A DNA stretch of 5,600 bases from Rickettsiales bacterium (GTDB lineage Bacteria > Pseudomonadota > Alphaproteobacteria > Rickettsiales > UBA1997): positions 1-5,600 of the forward strand of contig JAOFKK010000065.1 of NCBI GenBank assembly GCA_028040005.1, read 5' to 3'. The notes beneath the pieces are model-generated. The model did no database searches. It was not told the origin of the DNA and saw only the letters and a list, made by a program, of their open reading frames with translations. Of the stretch, positions 1 through 5,600 are shown one piece after another. How positions within the stretch are numbered: the first letter of the stretch is position 1; the number at the start of each line of letters is the position of its first letter. A program made the position numbers and the translations under genes.

Positions 1-317
1 TCAAAAGATTCTATATTATATTTAGAAGAGTTGTTATTTAAAATATTTTCTCGTCAAAGAAAGGATTTTTTTTAGATATTGAAGATTTTTATAAAAGCTT
101 AAAAACTGCCAAAATTGCCTTTGCGGGTAATTTAGATAGTGATCAAGAATTTTATATTAGAGTTCAAACATCGAGATTTCTCTTTGAATTATTACAAACA
201 AGTAACTATTCTATAGAAAGTGAGGTTAAGGCAAATCATATTCATTCAGTTTTAAGGGATTTAAAATCAGATTTTGACTTTGATATTTTACAAAAACATT
301 TACAACATCATCATTAA
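1..317 (+). CDS. 3' end of an unrecognised gene, apparently frameshifted at a T8 run
   Basis: I do not recognise this product. Frame 1 is open from the window edge and reads SKDSILYLEELLFKIFSRQ up to RKDFF, then a TAG at 73-75. Frame 3 continues directly with LDIEDFYKSLKTAKIAFAGN and runs to TAA at 315-317, ending in QKHLQHHH. Frame 3 has no ATG, GTG or TTG start after its own upstream stop at 39-41, so it is unlikely to be a separate gene. Adding one T to the run at 66-73 joins the two frames into about 105 residues of one protein. The visible part looks soluble and mostly helical, with alternating Leu/Ile/Phe and charged residues, no membrane segment and a short His-rich end. A clamp-loader-type helical tail (HolB-like) crossed my mind, but no motif supports it. 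It lies 24 bp upstream of nadK in the same orientation. The C-terminal coding call is fairly secure; the function is unknown. Confidence 0.6.
66..73 (+). other. T8 homopolymer at a reading-frame break
   Basis: Eight consecutive T residues sit exactly where the coding signal moves from frame 1 (…RKDFF, then TAG) to frame 3 (LDIEDFYKS…). A run of nine T, or six, would give one continuous frame. This is either a one-base error or deletion, or a slippage site. Confidence 0.6.
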
Positions 318-341
318 TTTGTTGGTAAATATAGTAATATT

Positions 342-1119
342 ATGAAATATAAAAAAAATTGGCATAGTAGCTAGTAAAAAGCCGGGCGCTTATGAAAAGA
401 AAAATGAATTAATTAAAAGATTTGGATTTATTGATTATGAATTTGATAAAAATCATAAAATAGATCTTTTGGTTGCATTAGGTGGTGATGGTTTTTTATT
501 ACATTCTCTCCATAGTTATCAATTTTTAAATATTCCTATTTATGGTGTTAATTTTGGCACTATTGGCTTTATGATGAATGCTAATAATGATTATATTTTA
601 CAATCAATTGAAGAATCAATCGAGACCATTTTATATCCATTGCAAATGCGTGCTATTGATATTGACAATATTTGCCATAGCTATATTGCCATTAATGATG
701 TTTATTTATGGCGTCAAAATAATCAGGCGGCCAAGATTGAAATTAATGTTAATGGCAATGTAAGGGTTGAGCAATTAATTTGTGATGGTATTTTGGTTGC
801 AACTCCTGCTGGCAGTACCGGATATAATTTATCTTTAAAGGGGACGATAATACCCTTTGGTTCAAAATCTTTGGCTTTAACGCCAATTAGCCCCTTTAGA
901 CCTAGAAGTTGGAATGGTGCAATTTTACCTGATGATTCTATCTTTAAATTTAAGGTCTTTGACCCTAAGGATCGTCCAGTTTCGGTCTCGGCAGATTTTT
1001 TTGAAGTAAAAAATATTAAAGAAGTTGAGGTTTTTCAATTGAAAACAAGAGATTTTAGAATATTATCAGATAAGGATCATAGCTTAGAAGAGCGTATAAT
1101 AAGAGAACAATTTTTATAA
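342..1119 (+). CDS. nadK: NAD kinase, with a one-base frameshift just after the start codon
   Basis: NAD kinase is the cytoplasmic enzyme that phosphorylates NAD to NADP using ATP or polyphosphate. Family motifs appear in order, numbered for the repaired 258-residue protein: GGDG at 47-50 (the kinase signature), GVNFGTIGF at 68-76, IND at 117-119 where most members have NE, CDGILVATPAGSTGY at about 147-161, and TPISPF at 180-185. The motif wording is alphaproteobacterial. The frame holding these motifs has no ATG near the expected N-terminus; its first usual start codon is TTG at 469, which would give 216 residues and remove the first strand of the fold up to the GGDG loop. In-frame codons upstream read IKKIGIVASKKPGAYEKK, a typical NadK beginning. 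An ATG at 342 would supply MKYKKIGIVAS if the A8 run at 351-358 had seven A. I therefore place the start at 342. A rare ATA start at 349 is a weaker alternative. There is no Shine-Dalgarno sequence. hisA follows after 12 bp. Confidence 0.88.
351..358 (+). other. A8 homopolymer displacing the nadK start codon by one base
   Basis: As written, ATG at 342 reads MKYKKNWHSS and stops at 372-374. With one A fewer it reads MKYKKIGIVASKKPG and continues into the NAD kinase frame. Another A8 run, inside pheT at 4020-4027, is in frame and intact, so not every long run in this window is miscounted. Confidence 0.75.
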
Positions 1120-1131
1120 TTTTATTAAATA

Positions 1132-1863
1132 ATGAATATTTACCCAGCAATTGACTTAAAAGATGGCAAATGTGTAAGGCTTTATCAAGGAGATATGCAA
1201 AAAGCCACAATTTTTAATGATTCCCCCTTATCTCAAGCTCAATTTTTTGAAAATAACGGCTTTAAATTTCTTCATATTGTTGATTTAGATGGTGCCATTG
1301 TTGGCTCATCAGTTAATGGGCAAATTGTACAAGAAATTGTTAATAATATTAATATTCCGGTACAAATTGGCGGCGGTATTCGTAATTTAGGGCAGATTGA
1401 AAGATGGTTATCAATTGGTGTAAAGAGGGTTATTATTGGCACAGCAGCACTTCAAAATCCTGATTTAGTAATTGAGGCTGCAGAAAAATTTCCTAATCAA
1501 ATAATTGTTGGTATTGATGCTAAGCAAGATTTTGTTGCAATTGATGGTTGGGTTAAAAAATCTGATGTTACTATTATTGATTTAGCGCAAAAATTTGCTC
1601 AGTCAAAAATTGCTGCCATTATTTATACTGATATTATGCGTGATGGCACAATGCAAGGTGTTAATATTGAGGCCACAAAGAATCTTGCTCAAAATTCTAA
1701 TGTTCCTATCATTGCTTCTGGTGGTGTTAATTCTATTGAAAATATTAAAGAAATTAATAAAATTAAAGAATTTGGTGTTGAAGGTGTTATTGTTGGTAGA
1801 GCCCTTTATGAGGATAAATCTGGAGAATTTTTAAATAACTTAAAGGGATGTAAATTCTTTTAA
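1132..1863 (+). CDS. hisA: HisA, phosphoribosylformimino-5-aminoimidazole carboxamide ribotide isomerase
   Basis: HisA carries out the Amadori-type isomerisation of ProFAR to PRFAR, the fourth step of histidine synthesis, in the cytoplasm. The 243-residue product has the normal family length and a complete (beta/alpha)8 barrel. The N-terminus MNIYPAIDLKDGKCVRLYQG carries the catalytic Asp8 typical of HisA; HisF starts with a PCLDV-type strand instead. The second acid is Asp129 in VGIDAK. Other landmarks are HIVDLDGA (48-55), the GGGIR phosphate loop (80-84), YTDIMRDGTMQG (165-176), and the two C-terminal phosphate-binding loops SGGV (196-199) and VGRALYE (221-227). All key residues are present, so it should be active. 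The start at 1132 gives the canonical N-terminus; no Shine-Dalgarno sequence precedes it. It lies 12 bp after nadK, probably co-transcribed. No hisB, hisH, hisF or hisI is beside it, unlike the usual alphaproteobacterial his cluster. Confidence 0.96.
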   Translation: MNIYPAIDLKDGKCVRLYQGDMQKATIFNDSPLSQAQFFENNGFKFLHIVDLDGAIVGSSVNGQIVQEIVNNINIPVQIGGGIRNLGQIERWLSIGVKRVIIGTAALQNPDLVIEAAEKFPNQIIVGIDAKQDFVAIDGWVKKSDVTIIDLAQKFAQSKIAAIIYTDIMRDGTMQGVNIEATKNLAQNSNVPIIASGGVNSIENIKEINKIKEFGVEGVIVGRALYEDKSGEFLNNLKGCKFF

Positions 1864-1923
1864 AAACTTATTTTAGTAGGAACTTGTGAATATATAGATT
1901 CCAATTTGTTGTAAACTTAAAAA

Positions 1924-1929
1924 TATAAT
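1924..1929 (+). promoter_or_regulatory. possible -10 box upstream of the ubiquitin-like gene (weak)
   Basis: A perfect TATAAT lies in the 69-bp gap between hisA and the next gene, the longest spacer on the plus strand. No convincing -35 box is at normal spacing; the nearest are TTCCAA at 1899-1904 (19 bp) and TTGTTG at 1906-1911 (12 bp). It ends 3 bp before the ATG, so a transcript started from it would have essentially no leader and might begin inside the start codon. In DNA this rich in A+T the match may be chance. Confidence 0.2.
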
Positions 1930-1932
1930 GTT

Positions 1933-2697
1933 ATGTCTGGGAATCAAGATATTAAATTTCAAATAACAGATCAAGATGGTAATTCGGTTAACCTAGAGGT
2001 TTCACCTAATATTACCGTTAGAGAATTAAAAGAGGCAATAGCAGAATTAGGAATGATTGAAGTGTCTGATGTGATAGCACGAAGATTAAAATTAGAAGAG
2101 GAAACTCTATTTGATGATCAGATAGTAGGAAGTGTCAGGGGGCTTGCTGATAATGGTGCATTAAATAAGATAGATTTATATGAAAGAGATGGAGGGGTAG
2201 TTAGATATTTAAATCGGTTAGAAGCAGGAGGAGAAGATCCTTTTACAGTCTTGCCAGACTATTTAGACAATCCTAGTTCAGGATTCTCAGGCGATATAAT
2301 AGATTTACAGAATAATAACCATATAGAGGTTATCATGTCAGCAATAGCAAAAGATGGTGAAGTATTTACTTTTCCACATTTTAATAATTTTATGGATAAT
2401 AAGGAGTTTGTTTTGCAAGCGCTATCAGTAAATGGTGATGTGCTTGAACTTATATATACAGATACAGGGTTCAGAAATGATCCTGAAGTTGTTATGGAAG
2501 CTATAAAGAAAGATCCTAGCGCGATTGAATTTGCATCTGAAGACTTAAGATCATTAGGTGTTGATGGCATTCAGCTAGCGGCGAGTAGAATTAACGAAGC
2601 CCGCCGCCGTGATGGTGACCCTCATCTTCTGCTAGGCCTACTCGCCACGAAAGAATGGAAGCAGAAGGAGGAAGAAGAGGTTCTGGTGCTGGAGTAG
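1933..2697 (+). CDS. protein with N-terminal ubiquitin-like domain and DUF4116-type repeats
   Basis: No assigned function; I do not know this exact architecture. Residues 7-88 follow the ubiquitin pattern: strand IKFQIT, turn, strand GNSVNLEVSP (ubiquitin GKTITLEVEP), helix TVRELKEAIAEL (28-39), strand around ARRLKL (49-54), then NKIDLYERDGG (78-88), which ends like ubiquitin's LVLRLRGG. Residues about 128-227 hold repeats of the DUF4116 kind: HIEVIMSAIAKDGEVFTF; DNKEFVLQALSVNGDVLELI; NDPEVVMEAIKKDPSAIEFAS with EDLRS; then a degenerate VDGIQLAASRINEA. The tail (228-254) is charged, with KQKEEEE. There is no signal peptide or membrane segment, so it is cytosolic or exported by a leaderless route. 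ATG 1933 is the first start after an in-frame TAA at 1918. The gene is richer in G+C than its neighbours (several 60-base lines at 33-43% against 22-27% in sampled hisA and pheT lines) and uses more AGA, AGG and GTG codons, which suggests transfer. A host-directed effector is plausible but unproven. The repeats are clearer than the function. Confidence 0.85.
   Translation: MSGNQDIKFQITDQDGNSVNLEVSPNITVRELKEAIAELGMIEVSDVIARRLKLEEETLFDDQIVGSVRGLADNGALNKIDLYERDGGVVRYLNRLEAGGEDPFTVLPDYLDNPSSGFSGDIIDLQNNNHIEVIMSAIAKDGEVFTFPHFNNFMDNKEFVLQALSVNGDVLELIYTDTGFRNDPEVVMEAIKKDPSAIEFASEDLRSLGVDGIQLAASRINEARRRDGDPHLLLGLLATKEWKQKEEEEVLVLE
2580..2646 (+). repeat. 9-bp inverted repeat in the GC-rich 3' end of the ubiquitin-like gene
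   Basis: GGCGAGTAG at 2580-2588 is the exact reverse complement of CTACTCGCC at 2638-2646, enclosing 49 bases. A smaller internal stem, GATG 2611-2614 with CATC 2623-2626, lies in the loop, and TAGGCCTA at 2633-2640 is itself palindromic. The surrounding 2581-2700 is about 54% G+C (65 of 120 counted), far above the rest of the window. It may be a small palindromic element inserted in frame, comparable in idea to Rickettsia palindromic elements, or simply a compositional by-product. Confidence 0.4.
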
Positions 2698-2722
2698 GTT
2701 GATAATAAATATTTAAATTAAA

Positions 2723-5089
2723 ATGAAATTTACATTAAATTGGTTAAAAGAATATTTAACAACTGATAAATTAGCTAATGAAATTGCTGATGATTTAACA
2801 AATATTGGTCTAGAAATTGAGGAGGTCTCTAATGAATCTGCTTTTTTAGCAGATTTTACTGTGGCCAAAATCAATGAGGCCTCTCCTCACCCTGATTCTG
2901 TTAAATTACAAATTTGTAAAGTTGATATAGGAAATGAGGTTTTGCAGGTAATTTGCGGTGCCAAAAATGCTAGAACAGGAATTAAAATTGCTTTTGCTAA
3001 AATTGGCTCATTAATCCCCTCTAACGGCATGAAAATTAAAAAGGCTAAAATTGCAGGGATTGAAAGTAATGGCATGATTTGCTCTGCTGCCGAGCTTAAT
3101 ATTGGCGCTGATGGTGATGGAATTATTGAAATTGATAATAAATATGAAATTGGCGCTAAATTAAGTGAAATCTATAAAAAAGATATTATTTTTGATGTTA
3201 ATATTACTCCAAATCGTGGTGATTGTCTTGGTGTTTATTCTATTGCTCGGGATTTATCTGCTCTTAATGGTTATGAATTAAAAAACTTGGATATTGATGA
3301 TATTAAGGGTCAGTTTGATTCTGATATTAAAATCAATATTGACTCTGAGGATTGTTGTCAATTTTTTGCCCGTGAAATTAAAGGGGTAAAAAACTGCCCA
3401 TCGCCAAAATGGCTTTCTGATAAGTTAAATGCTATTGGGCAAAATTCAATTTCTGCTATTGTTGATATTACTAATTATGTTATGTTTTGTCTTAATCAGC
3501 CAATGCATTCCTATGATTTTGACAAGTTGGAAGGTGATATTGCGATTAGAAAAGCCAAAGAGGGTGAGGAATTTTTATCTTTAAAAGATATAGAATATAA
3601 GTTAAGTGAAGATGATTTAATAGTAGCTGATAATTCAAAAATACTAGGTATAGCTGGCATTATGGGTGGTAATTCTAGCACTACTGACGAGAATACAAAA
3701 AATATTTTATTGGAAGCAGCATTTTTTGATGATATTTGTGTTGCCAAAACAGGTCGAAAATTAAATTTACTATCTGAATCTCGTTATCGTTTTGAAAGAA
3801 GGATAGATATTAAAACAGCTAAAATTGCTATTGAATTAGCTACAAAATTAATTTTAGAAATTTGTGGTGGTAAGGCTGGTAATGTCATTATTTCGCAAAA
3901 TAATTTACCAAAAGAGCATAAAATTGACTTTAATTTCAATAAAATTGAGCAAATTTTAGGTTTTTCTCTTAAAAATGACAAAATTAAAGAAATTTTTAAT
4001 AATTTAGGTCTTATTTTAGAAAAAAAATCAGAAGAAAATTACCAAGTTACAATCCCAACTCATAGAAATGACTTAAAGATTGAGCAGGATTTGGTGGAAG
4101 AAATTGCCAGAATTAATGGCTATGATAATATTATTTCACAACCAATTAATAAATTACCTCTAGAGAGGGGAGATTCAAAGATTAATCAAATTAGGAATTT
4201 ATTGATTAATTCTAAAATGGATGAAATTATCAATTTTTCCTTTGTTAATTCTGATATTTCTAATAATTTTACTGATAATAGGAAGGAGTTATTTTTGGGC
4301 AATCCTATTTCAGAAGATTTAGATTATATGAGGCCAAATTTAGCAATTGGCTTATTATCTGCTATTGCTAAAAATAATGTTAGAGATTTTACGGATTTAG
4401 CATTTTTTGAAATTGGTAAAATTTTTAACGGCACCTCTCCAAAAGATCAAATTGATTCAATTGCTGGGGCGCGTTTTGGCTTAGATTCGGCTAAGGATCA
4501 CTTTGGTCAGAGTAGGGTATTTGATATTTTTGATGTTAAGAAGGATCTTTTTGATATTTTGACTAAAATTGGCTTTAATTCAGATTCATTCCAAATTATT
4601 GATGAAGCGCCAAAATATTATCACCCCTATAAATCAGCCACTATTAAATTAGGTAAAAATATTATTGGTTATTTTGGAGAAATTCACCCAATTATTACTG
4701 GTAAATTCTCTATTAAGAAAAAAGTTAATATTTTTGAAATTTTTCTTGATAATTTGCCGCAAAATAATAAAAAGAGAAAAAATAAACCATTGGAAATTTC
4801 TGATTTTCAACAAGTGAAGAGAGATTTTGCTTTTATTTTGGATAAAAATGTAAAAGCTGGTGATTTGATGAAGAATATTTCTAAAATTGATAAAAATCTT
4901 ATTTCCAATATTAATATTTTTGATCTTTATCAGGGTGATAAGATGGAGGAGGGTAAAAAATCAATTGCTTTTTCAGTAATTTTATCACCTAAGGATAAGA
5001 CTTTAGAATCATCGCAAATTGAAGATTTATCTGATAAGATTATTGAATCGGTACAAAAATTAGGTGGCGTATTAAGGGATGGTCAGTAG
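2723..5089 (+). CDS. pheT: phenylalanyl-tRNA synthetase beta subunit
   Basis: PheT is the large subunit of the alpha2-beta2 enzyme that charges tRNA-Phe; it carries editing and tRNA-binding functions while PheS holds the active site. At 788 residues it has the normal bacterial length, with all domains in order: N-terminal MKFTLNWLKEYL; the OB-fold tRNA-binding domain (about 40-150, with HPDSVKLQICKVDIG and VICGAKNAR); DVNITPNRGDCLGVYSIARD (158-177); the B3/4 editing domain (about 211-384, with DITNYVMFCLNQPMHSYDFD and LSESRYRFERRID); the B5 domain ending in DLVEEIARINGYDNI (456-470); a catalytic-like core; and the C-terminal FDX-ACB anticodon-binding domain (about 693-787, VKRDFAFILDKNV to GGVLRDGQ). 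The start gives the canonical N-terminus; no Shine-Dalgarno sequence is seen. It begins 25 bp after the ubiquitin-like gene. pheS, usually directly upstream, is not in this window. The stop is 21 bp from the convergent HEPN gene's stop, with no clear terminator hairpin between them. Confidence 0.97.
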   Translation: MKFTLNWLKEYLTTDKLANEIADDLTNIGLEIEEVSNESAFLADFTVAKINEASPHPDSVKLQICKVDIGNEVLQVICGAKNARTGIKIAFAKIGSLIPSNGMKIKKAKIAGIESNGMICSAAELNIGADGDGIIEIDNKYEIGAKLSEIYKKDIIFDVNITPNRGDCLGVYSIARDLSALNGYELKNLDIDDIKGQFDSDIKINIDSEDCCQFFAREIKGVKNCPSPKWLSDKLNAIGQNSISAIVDITNYVMFCLNQPMHSYDFDKLEGDIAIRKAKEGEEFLSLKDIEYKLSEDDLIVADNSKILGIAGIMGGNSSTTDENTKNILLEAAFFDDICVAKTGRKLNLLSESRYRFERRIDIKTAKIAIELATKLILEICGGKAGNVIISQNNLPKEHKIDFNFNKIEQILGFSLKNDKIKEIFNNLGLILEKKSEENYQVTIPTHRNDLKIEQDLVEEIARINGYDNIISQPINKLPLERGDSKINQIRNLLINSKMDEIINFSFVNSDISNNFTDNRKELFLGNPISEDLDYMRPNLAIGLLSAIAKNNVRDFTDLAFFEIGKIFNGTSPKDQIDSIAGARFGLDSAKDHFGQSRVFDIFDVKKDLFDILTKIGFNSDSFQIIDEAPKYYHPYKSATIKLGKNIIGYFGEIHPIITGKFSIKKKVNIFEIFLDNLPQNNKKRKNKPLEISDFQQVKRDFAFILDKNVKAGDLMKNISKIDKNLISNINIFDLYQGDKMEEGKKSIAFSVILSPKDKTLESSQIEDLSDKIIESVQKLGGVLRDGQ

Positions 5090-5110
5090 CACCTTTTCCC
5101 GTTTTTATCA

Positions 5111-5600
5111 TTATTTTTTAATGGTAAGTGGTGATCGATTTTCAATCTCTTCTTTACAGATTTTTTTAGTTACTTCTAAAAGCCTTTTGACATCAATTTC
5201 TAAAATTTCTAGATCTTCTTTTGAAATATGAAAATCAGGATCATATCTACCGCCAATATAAGCATATTCTAGGAGTAAAACTCTTTTCTTTTCTTCCTTT
5301 TTGTCAGTTCTAAAAAAATCATTGATCTGGGGATAGTAATTTTCAATATTATCTTGTATCCATTGTAAATAATGTTCATTTGGGCAATAATTGGTAAAAA
5401 CTAAGCTAATGGTTTTTAATGCATGTTCTGCGGCTTGATGTAGTTCAAAAGACGCTTTTTTATAGCTTCCCCGATCAAAAGCATTTTCATAATCAATAAA
5501 AAATTCTGTTGCGCTTTTAAACCATTCATCAAAATTCTTCTGAGCAATCTTCCTTGCTTCTTCATTTTTGTGATCTTTTTCTTCTGATAATTTATTTTTC
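5111..5600 (-). CDS. HEPN-domain protein, C-terminal part, 5' end outside the window
   Basis: The minus strand is open from the window edge to a TAA at 5111-5113, giving 162 residues with no in-frame ATG, GTG or TTG, so the gene starts beyond the window. The visible part is one HEPN domain (PF05168/COG2250 type): NFDEWFKSATEFFIDYENAF, then the signature SFELHQAAEHALKTISLVFT (50-69), EHYLQWIQDNIE, EYAYIGGRYDPDFHISKEDL (111-130) and DVKRLLEVTKKICKEEIE. This order, particularly LVFTNY, AYI..RY and the LLEVTKKICKE end, resembles proteins in which a minimal nucleotidyltransferase (MNT) domain precedes HEPN in one chain. That N-terminal half would lie beyond base 5600. HEPN/MNT proteins are linked to toxin-antitoxin modules and RNA-directed defence, but the fused form is poorly characterised. 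RYDPDFH fits the spacing of the Rx4-6H RNase motif, though its place late in the domain argues against catalysis. Domain call strong, role uncertain. Confidence 0.85.
   Translation of the reverse strand, partial: KNKLSEEKDHKNEEARKIAQKNFDEWFKSATEFFIDYENAFDRGSYKKASFELHQAAEHALKTISLVFTNYCPNEHYLQWIQDNIENYYPQINDFFRTDKKEEKKRVLLLEYAYIGGRYDPDFHISKEDLEILEIDVKRLLEVTKKICKEEIENRSPLTIKK

Noticed and set aside
342..374. A 10-codon open frame MKYKKNWHSS that could be a leader peptide before nadK
   Set aside because: Its first codons are exactly the missing nadK N-terminus if one A is removed, so a displaced start explains it better than a regulatory peptide.
469..1119. A shorter NAD kinase of 216 residues starting at TTG 469
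   Set aside because: It would begin four residues before GGDG and drop the first strand of the Rossmann-like fold, while a typical NadK N-terminus is encoded in the same frame just upstream.
1879..1902. Possible hairpin GGAA…TTCC after hisA as a terminator
   Set aside because: Only four base pairs with a 16-base loop and no following T run; too weak to call.
2259..2570. Minus-strand open frame of about 103 codons opposite the ubiquitin-like gene
   Set aside because: It is antisense to a strong coding frame, its translation has no recognisable domain, and similar Ser/Ile-rich antisense frames occur opposite pheT (2887-3075, 3511-3747, 3784-3981).
2655..2702. An alternative frame at the end of the ubiquitin-like gene reading MEAEGGRRGSGAGVG then stop
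   Set aside because: The Gly-rich reading is tempting as an original C-terminus, but no homopolymer or other slip point is evident and the annotated frame ends cleanly at 2697.
5090..5110. Possible terminator between convergent pheT and the HEPN gene
   Set aside because: The 21-bp gap has short T runs but no inverted repeat, so no terminator can be supported.
1..5600. CRISPR arrays, tRNA or rRNA genes, insertion sequences
   Set aside because: No regularly spaced direct repeats, no cloverleaf-like GC-rich stretch and no transposase-like frame were seen; genes fill nearly the whole window.

Overview
The window is an AT-rich bacterial stretch of about 5.6 kb. It holds three well-conserved housekeeping genes (NAD kinase, HisA, and the beta chain of phenylalanyl-tRNA synthetase), one unusual predicted eukaryote-like gene, and partial genes at both edges. 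The NAD kinase looks alphaproteobacterial: CDGILVATPAGSTGY is followed by the TPISPFRPR block. Strong A/T third-position bias, short spacers, no Shine-Dalgarno sequences and a ubiquitin-like/DUF4116 protein together suggest a small-genome, host- or protist-associated alphaproteobacterium, perhaps of Rickettsiales type. That placement is an inference. A hisA gene would be unusual for classical Rickettsia, so a less reduced relative is more likely.

Layout, left to right. Bases 1-317 (+) hold the 3' end of an unrecognised gene that is open in two frames joined at a T8 run. Bases 342-1119 (+) hold nadK, whose natural ATG is separated from the rest of the gene by one extra base in an A8 run. Bases 1132-1863 (+) hold an intact hisA. 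After a 69-bp spacer, bases 1933-2697 (+) encode a 254-residue protein with an N-terminal ubiquitin-like fold ending in Gly-Gly and about three DUF4116-type repeats. This gene is visibly richer in G+C than its neighbours, most of all in its last 120 bases. Bases 2723-5089 (+) hold a full-length pheT. Bases 5111-5600 (-) hold the C-terminal 162 residues of a HEPN-domain protein that converges on pheT and runs out of the window.

The plus-strand genes are closely spaced (12 to 69 bp) and could be read as one transcript, but they belong to unrelated pathways: NADP synthesis, histidine synthesis and tRNA charging. The usual partners (other his genes, pheS) are not in the window. The most interesting item is the ubiquitin-like/DUF4116 gene, a candidate effector-like protein that may have been acquired horizontally. 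Next are the two homopolymer frameshifts within 300 bases, which are either sequencing errors or the slippage-prone runs known from AT-rich endosymbionts.
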